From the NCBI GenBank assembly GCA_003439945.1, contig QVRM01000429.1:1-64000 (forward strand): a stretch of 64,000 bases of DNA, in the 5' to 3' direction. Positions 55,844 to 64,000 of the stretch are shown one piece after another. Made by a program: the position numbers and the translations under genes. Every line of letters begins with the position of its first letter. Within the stretch, counting starts at the first letter, position 1. The DNA is from Dermanyssus gallinae (Eukaryota > Arthropoda > Arachnida > Mesostigmata > Dermanyssidae). The notes under the pieces are model-generated. The model had not been told where the DNA came from. It made no database searches and saw only the letters and a program-made list of their open reading frames with translations.

Positions 55844-57360
55844 CTGATGCTCGGCGCCAACCTGTTTTGCATTACGTTGTCGTGGAACCCGCCACAACAA
55901 AACTTCAGGCCATGTCCGCTACGTTTTCGTGCTTGAAACTTGCTAATATTCACATAAGCGTAAAAACATGGGTTTCTAAAAGTCTACTTTATAGATACGA
56001 TTATTTAATAAATCCTTACGTCTACTGGTCGCACCAGCTTGACCGCGCAATGTGACCCGATTCCATTAGCGCCGAAATTTAACTATGTACTCGAGTTTCT
56101 AAACAAGCTGAATCTTCTGCTTAGTTTGGTTTCTCGAACGACATTCCAATTGTGGTTTTCGATAATCCAGCTCCCGGACGCCTTTAAGCTCGGTTAGCCA
56201 TAATGGTGTGCACAGAAAGTGCACTTTCTCCGTTTTTCCATAGTTTTATGTCAGTGTGGTTTAAATCCTTAATTTCCTAACTAATTTGCTACCGTGGGGG
56301 AACGTATATATATATATATATATATATTTTCTTAGATGATGTTACTGATATATCATATTTAGATGGAAAGCCTAAACTCACCCTTAAAAGCAGTAACTAC
56401 TAGTTTGCTTACGGCTAACTGCTAGATCGGAGGGTGCATTTGGATTTCATTAGCTCTATATTAGTATGAACTGATGAATACGATGTATTCAACATCTTAA
56501 GCACTTGCAGACGACCTGCTTTACGACACGCTTAAGTGATACCACAGTTCACTTTGGAGCACCACCGACACTTCAGACTTATAACAAATGCAACAAATAA
56601 ACGCATTAAACAGTGGCGAACGAAGACTTTCTTCTTTAATTCCAAACAGGTGATGGTGTTGCCGGTCCAGTTTTGAGTGGCTATTTCTATAATACACCGA
56701 TAAATCGTTGATTCGCAAGTAAGCTTGCTGTTGGTGGAAAGGAGCCCTGAATTTTACGGATTTCGTGGTGCACTCCATAAGTATGCAACTACGATTAACG
56801 AGATCAGTCTGTGGTGAAGCCTACATCGCTGCTGAGCGCTGGCGCCAACCCGAAGACGTCCCGTAACGCTGCGTGATTACTCTTCAGGTAGATTCGTTCT
56901 GTCTTCGTCTAAAATTCTCTTTGCGCGGGAAAGTTTAATTCTCCGTAACCGCCGCGAGGAAAAACGAGGTCGAACCTCCTAAGCGTAGAACACGTGACTG
57001 GCGGTAGGTAAATCCGTTTGCATACAAATCGATTTTGACCGACAAGCCGACCAACTCCCTCACCTGTTTTTTTTCGCTTCCTCGAGTGAAGTGATCTACT
57101 TGACAAGGTAAATTGGAAGTAAACCGAACGGTTAAATAAAACAGGGGATAATGCCGTTTCCTGCCAACCACGGACGGTTGAATACGCTAGACGGTTGCAC
57201 GAAAAAAACCCAGGCGGAGTCCCTGGGCTTTGCACTTTAACTCTTCACGAATGAAATTTGGTTAACACCAGATGGCGTGCTTAAAACGCCTAATTTAATT
57301 AATTCATTTATTTCCACACCATGTTGGGTAAATCGGTAAGTTACCAGAAGCATTCGCCAA
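55430..57360. other. No gene recognised; two TA tracts
   Basis: TA tracts at 55811-55842 and 56307-56327. No coding signal was seen. Confidence 0.45.
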
Positions 57361-57364
57361 TTGT

Positions 57365-57424
57365 GATAACGAGATGAAATCTATACAGTGACTGGCGTCA
57401 CTGTATATATTTCATCTCGTTATC
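57365..57424. repeat. Near-perfect 28-bp-arm hairpin
   Basis: The arms 57365-57392 (GATAACGAGATG...CAGTGAC) and 57397-57424 (GTCACTG...CATCTCGTTATC) are complementary at 27 of 28 positions around a TGGC loop. Confidence 0.95.
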
Positions 57425-57986
57425 ATGTCAATGAAAACGCACAATTTGTCTACCAGTTTTTCGATGGAATAAATACTGAACTAAATTACAAAAAAACACC
57501 ATTTTCATTCATTGTCCTACGAAAACTTGCGAAAAATCCGCAAACATGCACGTTAGTTGATACGCGTTTCAGAAAAAGCTTCGTTTAAGGACGTGGAAGC
57601 GACCCGATGATCTCCGTACACAAAGAGGCTGCGGTACGTACTCACCAAGGCGTTATCGTTACGCATCGATGGATTGGCCGAGACGGGCCTTCTGCTTAGC
57701 TACCTATTAAGCCACGACATTTTTTTTAGTTGGGGTCATCTAAAAGTCATCTCGGGGACTTCCGTCTAAGCAGTTTATGGACAAACACTAAACAGCCTAA
57801 TGTTATTCTGAAAGTAATACGAGTGATGCATTTGATAACGCTTGCTTCTATCATAGACGCCATGAATCGACAGGAAGCGAACTGAGCATGATAAATCTTT
57901 CTTAAACGTTCATACCTCATAATTGTAGAAATAATAATAAGACCTAAGAATTCAGACCTCAAAAATGTAACATTATTTAACATGTA

Positions 57987-58005
57987 ATAAATAATAATAA
58001 TAATA

Positions 58006-58045
<40 letters not shown>

Positions 58046-58046
58046 T
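57987..58046. repeat. AAT microsatellite
   Basis: AAT units with one phase break near 58009. Confidence 0.95.
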
Positions 58047-58059
58047 CCTATGACAGCGC

Positions 58060-60385
58060 ATCGCCTTAGGAGTTCAGCGCGGCAACGCGATAATGATATT
58101 TGGCACGCTCTGGAAAAGAAAAGTCCCGGAAGAACGGATATATTCATAGGGAGTTGAATCTGTACATTTATCAGCTGGCTTTGACAAACATAGCAAAACA
58201 AATAACTATTATTACATCACACACAGAACGACACAAACACGTCCTACCTGTACGGCGGCAACACTATTACTACTTCAAATTGACACTAAGAATACTTCCA
58301 CTATAACTACTTTGAATTGACACTAAACATACTTCTCCAGGGGGGTATGTACATACATATTTTAGTACATGCACCTTATTAAGGTAACATAGCCGTTTCT
58401 GAATAAGTCAGCCACGCACTACTTGCCCTAGCGACGCACCGCTAACAACGTTCGTAACTCCCGTCTTGCGGAAGGTCGAATTTTTGAATAAGTATCCGAA
58501 GTAAGTGAATAAGCACCACTATCTCGTTTCAATTGTAGTAATTAGAGTTTTTTTTTCTCATGCCACAGGTCTTCAGGCCTACTGCGAGCGTCAAGGCATA
58601 TTGTGCAGAATATATGTTAAATATTAACGTAGGTTTTATTAAACAAAGTTTGGCAAATATTGGTCGAAAATCAAAACTAGCCACTTCTGTGGACTAGAGT
58701 ATGTCGCGGAGTGCCTTTTCTCCACTCGTATGACTTTTTAGCCTTTTTGACAATTTGTTTTTATTAACATCACAAACCCTAGTACAGAGAAAGTTTAATC
58801 TTTGACCTGCATTAGCGAAACATTTAATCTTTTCGTACTAAAAGTGTTCTGCACCGTTGGATATATCGGGGCCCGCTTCTTGGCTTTGTTTAAGCTGGTA
58901 GCTTTCTACAGTGACCTTACAAGGGCCATCGTTATAGAGTTCCTCGTTAAAGTTAACTCAGGCTTAGAAAGTACAACTTCAGAGACTTCTTTCTAAACGA
59001 ACTAGACAGAATTTGAAGCTTGAACGCAGCTTTCTGAAGGGCTGGCAAAAAGTAGATTGTATTTCATACAAAATGCTTGGGCGCTTTTTTTAGATCCAAG
59101 GTATCTAATTTGATGCGGCTCGACATCCGTGTCAACAGGTGAGAATACCGCTCACATGCGTTAGGCCAAAATTGTATAAACTCGTGATATTACTTTTGTT
59201 ACCCTTGTTCAACGGGAAGTTAAAGTCACCCATCAGGAGGGTCGTGTTTAATCAAGGTCAACCAAGTATACAAATTTATTTAGTAAAGGAAATATCGTAG
59301 CAGTCGCAAAATTGCCAGCTAGGTGTGCACTACATTCGATTAAAACATAGCTCAGCTGTCTTTCTTAAGAAGGATGCGAACGCCAAGGTATTTACTATTG
59401 TAGGACACTGTAACACCGCCGCTCACAAGGTTTGGCCGTTCCGTTTGGAAGCCAAGGTGTTACAACGCATACCAACCGAATAATGCTGTTAGATGCCTCA
59501 ATTGTCCTTACAAACAACAATATAATACGTGTCATGGAAGGAGCAGTGAAATCAACTTTATCCAATTGCATTCCACCAGATGACGTTAAGTGGCCTAGTT
59601 GTTTTTGGCCGAGGATAGAATGGCTTTCGTCTTTGCCGCGACAAATTTGACAGCGCGAACTCTTCTTGAGCGTGTCACTAGGGTGACCCTGTGTGTGCAT
59701 GTATGTTTATTTTATTTCTTTATCCCTATTCCTCAAAATAAGCAAAAGAGAAGTCATAGAGCAAACATATCGGCTACATATCGTAAAAGATAGCACGTCA
59801 TTGAGTTCACTGTTATAACTCGTGAGCCGACCCTGACATAACATATATAGTAAATTAAATTAAAAACATGTTTTAGCTTAAACGCAAGTAGCTTTTGATG
59901 TGGCGACAATGGAAAATAGTCTGAACAATACGGAGCTAAGCGTATACGACATAGAGAATGTGATGACTAAAGTCAACGTCTAATGAAACGTATATTGCAA
60001 GACCGCAGGTGTGAGTGAGAATCGACACAATACACACGAGAGAACGTCCGCAGTCGGTTTGTGGATTTTAGTTTGCGGAACGCAAAAACGACGTTTGATA
60101 TTTACTAAACATATGTACGTTGTGAGCTGGAGCGCAATCTAGGCTACACTAGACTTGCTTCATTGTCAATACGAGTCACACTGCCTATCACTCCAGTAAC
60201 AACTCAGTTCAGTTCATAACATCCGTGCTTCATATATCGTTTTACTTGCCATTCCAGCTCTCTACATTGGTATTGGTACTTATTGGCACAGAGAACAATT
60301 GCAGTGAGTCACCGTAACAGTAACGATTGCAGTCAGTCACCGAAAGGCTGCACCCTGTCCAATGGCTTGTTGTTCAAAACGCCTC
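58060..60385. other. No gene recognised
   Basis: About 2.3 kb of unique-looking AT-rich sequence with only short frames. Confidence 0.45.
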
Positions 60386-60390
60386 TGCGT

Positions 60391-60797
60391 CCAAATGAGA
60401 CTCGTGCAATAAAGGTTAAGATCTTTGCTCACTCAACCATTTATATTTTTAACGGTAAATCGCCTTTACGGAAACGTAAATTCGACAGACAGCTAATTTG
60501 GATTTGTCTTACTCACAAGCATACTTTGTGTTACACTCGCAGGCCACGAAGGGCAGAAGCATTTGCAGCTGCATATATGAAAGCATTTGCACCTGCATAT
60601 ATATATATATATATACAGGTGCAAATGCTTCTGCCCTTCGTGGCCTGCGAGTATAACACACACGTATGCTTATGAGTAAGGCAAATCCAAATTAGCTGTC
60701 TGTCGAATTTACGTTTCCGTAAAGGCGATTTACCGTTACAAATATAAAAGATTGAGTGAGTAAAGATCCTAACCTTTATTGCACGAGTCTCATTTGG

Positions 60798-60798
<1 letters not shown>
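60391..60798. repeat. Large palindrome with TA centre
   Basis: The left arm 60391-60596 and right arm about 60615-60798 are inverted copies with few mismatches. The left arm has an extra 24-base local duplication (GCATTTGCAGCTGCATATAT region). The centre is a 20-bp TA tract (about 60597-60616), and a second TA tract (60799-60824) follows the right arm. Confidence 0.95.
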
Positions 60799-60828
<30 letters not shown>

Positions 60829-60835
60829 TATACCA

Positions 60836-61190
60836 TCACATTTCACTCATTTTGAGTATGCATATAACATTGATATTTATATTGTTGTCAGCTGCTCTCG
60901 GCATGTCTTTCGAGAAAGGCAGCGCAGTGTGTGATCTCTTTGTCAGGGCCAGGCAGGCAGACGCATGATACATCATACACGCTTGAGAGCACAGTCGACA
61001 GATGATGTGCTCTTCGTATTCCTCGTGAAAGTTCGCATTCGAACAGACTAAGTGATGATAGTCATGACCGATGTACATGCAAGACCATACCAGAGGCAGT
61101 GAGAGGCACTGAATATATCCAGGTCTCCAACCTCTGGTCGGACTTGTTCGACTTTATTTTCTCAGCCCGAGACAAAGCTTTCGAATTGTG
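60836..61190 (-). mobile_element. LINE family X 3' part
   Basis: The minus strand encodes CRLCSQACMMYHASACLALT, then a 3' UTR ending TATGCATACTCAAAATGAGT near 60850. It is homologous to 4400-4740 and 19050-19305. The part near 61150-61190 is repeated in the adjacent tandem duplication. Confidence 0.8.
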
Positions 61191-61280
61191 CTGTACGCGG
61201 CGTCTTCAACCTCAATCGAATTATCGCAACAACCGGTGCACAGCCTGGCATTATTAGGCACAGACCGGCTCCTCACTCGC

Positions 61281-61314
<34 letters not shown>

Positions 61315-61459
61315 CCTCTCGCCGGACTTATTCAATTCTATTTTCCCAGTCCGAGACAAAGCTTTCGAAATGTCTGTACGCGGCGTCTTCAACCTCAATC
61401 GAATTATCTCAACAACCGCTGCACAGCCTGAAATTAGGTACAAAGTGGCTCCTTACCGG

Positions 61460-61495
<36 letters not shown>
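61140..61495 (-). repeat. Tandem 183-bp duplication of LINE sequence, each unit with a TA tract
   Basis: CTGTACGCGGCGTCTTCAAC starts at 61191 and again at 61374. Each unit runs into a TA tract (61286-61311 and 61462-61495). The flanking GACAAAGCTTTCGAA is shared with family X at 4740. Confidence 0.85.
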
Positions 61496-61499
<4 letters not shown>

Positions 61500-61647
61500 A
61501 TAAACTGTTTAGACCCTGTTTCGAGTTAAATACAAATTTACAAAAATCTGATATATATATATATATATAAGGAATGACCTTCCCAAATTAAAATAGTTTT
61601 TAATCTTTCAGTGTGTTTTTACCTGATGTCATTGTATATATATATAG

Positions 61648-61940
61648 ATGCTGTATGAGTGTATCAATTCATTTGCGCGTATATGTGAGAACGTGTTGCC
61701 TCATTTATTGCTGTGCATTTTAACAAACGCTTTCCAAAAATCTTTGTGATGATACTTTTTGTGATTAGGTATTGTGTAATTGCGCTTACTCAAAGCGTCC
61801 TTGAAATATTGTCGAGTGTAACTTTTGTCTCGGTGTTTGATTTATTTTGTAACCATTTTCATTTACCGAGAACTGAGAACGTAAGCCGTGTAAAATGCAG
61901 TTCTGTTGAATAAACCACGTTTGAAACTTGAAAAAAAAAA
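61648..61940 (+). mobile_element. CR1/jockey-like LINE 3' UTR, second copy
   Basis: Homologous to 13384-13660, ending with AATAAA (61909-61914), an A10 run and TA (61941-61950). The coding part is missing (5' truncation). Confidence 0.85.
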
Positions 61941-61989
61941 TATATATATACCTGCTTACATAACACGTGCTGATGATTGACCTAAATTA

Positions 61990-61995
61990 GATATA

Positions 61996-62038
<43 letters not shown>
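61990..62038. repeat. TA microsatellite
   Basis: About 50 bases of TA with one GTA interruption. Confidence 0.95.
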
Positions 62039-62041
<3 letters not shown>

Positions 62042-62454
62042 AAGGCTAGTCTAGTGTAACTCGAACTAGTCACCTATACAGTACGAAAAAAACTAGTAAC
62101 CAAAACTAGATTGTACTCATGTATTTAACGATTTTCAACGGCGTCTCTGGGCCGAGCGTTTCGATATCCGTCTTGATTATGGAACACTCTACTCCTGTTG
62201 ACGTTTTCGGCCGTCAGCGCACGCGTAGCTGGTACTCGGTACCTGCCTTTAGATGGTAGCCGGCTCGGCGCCGAAGAGTAACCTGTTGTGGCGCTCGAGG
62301 CAATTTGCACTGGTGGCTTGTTATGACTGCAGCTTCTTCGTTTCAAACACGTTATCTGCTTGTAACTCTCCGTGTCCGTCGCCGTGGTTGCTACTTGTCT
62401 CCGTTGTTGTAGCCAGCGTTAGTAGTCACCGTGGCGGCTAGCATAGTGTAGAGT

Positions 62455-62468
62455 TCGAAGTGAGGTCT
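62455..62468 (+). repeat. SINE target-site duplication, left copy (TCGAAGTGAGGTCT)
   Basis: Perfect 14-base repeat of 62636-62649. Confidence 0.93.
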
Positions 62469-62635
62469 TTTTCTTTTGGGGCTGACTCTCCATGGGACTG
62501 CTTTTCGCATGGCTTCATAGACGGACCCCATAAATACAAATGTACAACAGTGCGGCTCGAACCCGCGCACCTATCTAGTGTCTCCTCCGGTCGCGAGGCG
62601 CAGACGCATGCTCCCACCACGCCACCGGGCTCGAC
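62469..62635 (-). mobile_element. tRNA-derived SINE, family I (copy 6)
   Basis: The minus-strand head (CGAGCCCGGTGGCGTGGTGG) with B box GGTTCGAGCCG, the family body, and the 3' end GAGAGTCAGCCCC followed by AAAAGAAAAA lie exactly between the 14-bp duplications. A clear, probably recent insertion. Confidence 0.93.
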
Positions 62636-62649
62636 TCGAAGTGAGGTCT

Positions 62650-63500
62650 GTAGAGCGTCATCTGACTCTGTTTCAACAGCCTCAGCCTGATCGAAATGTC
62701 GTGCGATCACCGTGCGGTCGGTTGACTTTACTAGCAGCATGCGTCTTCTACGGAATATTTGTCGACGATACGATGCGCTAAGCGCAGCCATTTGTAATTT
62801 GACTCGATAGTCGCGACTTTCCAATATATATATATATATATATATATATGGCAGCACAAATATTACGAAAACAATCAACACACACTAAGATGTTGTACTA
62901 CATAACCGCATTGTTTCTACTAGGAGCAGCTTGATTATTGTAAAGTCAGTTTGTACAGATTAAAGCGTTGAGACTGTCTAGAAGGTTAAACAGTGTGTAT
63001 GGCTATGTACGAGGCGTCAGGCAAACTATTGCTTATTCAGACTGATCAAAATCGTTATTATAGTCAGCTTTGCTGCCGTTGTAATAACTTAGGACTCTAT
63101 ATAGCGGACTCTAGAACCGACATTTTATGGCAACCTATACAGTACTTCTTCCAGTGGCTAAATCAAAGAAATAGCTACAAATCTATAATTTACGTACTAC
63201 AAATAATATATGCGCATATAAAGTAAACCTACACTTATCATGGTTTCAGAAGAGCAACTAGCTAGCTTAATCTGATTGCTTTACGCATGTGAACCAAATA
63301 AATTACAATTTTTATCGGCAGTTATAAACTGTATAATTACCAGACTGTCACTTGACTGACCACTTGTGAGAAGCGGTTGCGATTTTAGACAGCGGATACA
63401 ATAGCCAGAGTAGCCTTATATAAGGTAATTGTGAAATCACGCGAAATTAGGTAAAACTGGCCGACCAATATTTTTTTTAAATATACGTTTATTGATTACA
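62650..63500. other. No gene recognised; TA tract
   Basis: TA tract at 62824-62850; the rest is AT-rich without coding signal. Confidence 0.45.
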
Positions 63501-63504
63501 TATA

Positions 63505-64000
63505 CAGGTAGTTCAATAAGTTATTAGAATGAGCTTTTTAGAAAGCGCTTCCACCGCTATTGGGAACTGCAACTTTTCGACTGCTAGCACTCAAAATATT
63601 ATGGTGATTGGCCGTTGCGATTTCGTTTGATAGCTTTTCCCGTGCAACGTATCGGCGTGATTTTTAAAAATGAAGAAAAAAGAGTTTCGAGTGGTTATCA
63701 AGCATTTTTATTTCAAAGGTTGGAATGCGACCCAAGTAAAAATTGGGTTGGACGAGACGTACGGTGACTCTGCGCCATGTTTTGCCACTGTTTCCAACTG
63801 GATTAATGTGTTAAAAGAGGGTAGCAGGAGCACCGAGAATGAACTACGTCCAGGAGGCCAAAAAACGGCAACTGATGAGGAAAGCATAGAGAAAGTGCGA
63901 AACATCGTTGGCACAGATAAGCGAATGAACATTAAGGAGATAGCAGAGGCATTAGGAATTAGTTTAGGTAGTGTGCATTTTATCCTATACGAAAACTTGA
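63505..64000 (+). mobile_element. Mariner, cut by the window end
   Basis: It starts CAGGTAGTTCAATAAGTTAT after a TA at 63503-63504, matching the terminal repeat of the element at 7053. The leader and coding start follow. The 3' part lies outside the window. Confidence 0.9.
63670..64000 (+). CDS. Mariner transposase N-terminus, open to the window end
   Basis: From the ATG at 63670 the frame stays open for 110 codons to the last base. It reads MKKKEFRVVIKHFYFKGWNA, an N-terminal helix-turn-helix region, FATVSNWINVLKEGSRSTEN, a GRP-equivalent linker RPGGQKTATD, and the second helix-turn-helix MNIKEIAEALGISLGSVHFI. The catalytic blocks would lie beyond the window. It has no stop or shift, unlike the two relatives at 7.05 and 10.4 kb, so it may come from a full-length and possibly active copy. 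Confidence 0.88.
   Translation, partial: MKKKEFRVVIKHFYFKGWNATQVKIGLDETYGDSAPCFATVSNWINVLKEGSRSTENELRPGGQKTATDEESIEKVRNIVGTDKRMNIKEIAEALGISLGSVHFILYENL

Overview
This is eukaryotic, animal-type DNA. It has one repeat-rich protein gene fragment at the left edge with a canonical polyadenylation signal, no operon-like gene packing, abundant microsatellites, tRNA-derived SINEs, mariner transposons and decayed non-LTR retrotransposons (LINEs). The mix of mariners, R1-like and CR1/jockey-like LINEs, and a gypsy-like LTR end suggests an arthropod. A mite or tick is my best guess, but nothing here proves it. No rRNA, functional tRNA, CRISPR array or bacterial-style gene cluster was found.

Layout: 1-1203 is the only convincing host gene, the 3' part of a secreted-looking protein built from three near-identical 90-residue repeats. 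From 2.7 to 8.1 kb there is a DUF4817-type transposon relic split by a SINE, a decayed LINE on the minus strand (4.4-6.6 kb) and an internally deleted mariner with intact ends (7053-8081). From about 8.5 to 13.7 kb lies a CR1/jockey-like LINE on the plus strand. It is interrupted by a SINE, by a mariner scrap, and by a second LINE (11269-12472) in the opposite orientation with a 13-bp target-site duplication. The interval 15.2-16.0 kb is a GC-rich island of unknown role. From 17.4 to 19.3 kb are LINE 3' pieces; 19545-21167 is a minus-strand LTR-type element without recognisable pol; 21.7-25.3 kb holds mariner relics, a SINE in a duplicated host repeat and a LINE tail set in a TA microsatellite.

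The best preserved transposon is the mariner at 26764-28059. It keeps its DD34D catalytic triad but is frameshifted near the C-terminus. The interval 28.2-30.5 kb is quiet. From 30.5 to 33.5 kb there are two decayed R1-like LINEs. At 38.4-42.2 kb two different LINEs lie head to head. More LINE 3' ends and SINEs occupy 44-48.7 kb, a further R1-like relic 49.9-51.2 kb, and a minus-strand LINE with an intact YADD motif 52.9-55.4 kb. From 57.3 to 62.7 kb there is a near-perfect short hairpin, a 400-bp palindrome, LINE 3' ends and a SINE with a 14-bp duplication. The window ends inside a mariner whose transposase is open to the last base.

Functionally this is a transposon graveyard with layered insertions. 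The most interesting recurring pattern is that several unrelated LINE families end in AATAAA (or a close variant) followed almost at once by a TA or other simple repeat. About thirty TA tracts lie across the window, so LINE tails may be sowing the microsatellites, or LINEs may prefer them as targets. I did not find a new defence or metabolic system.
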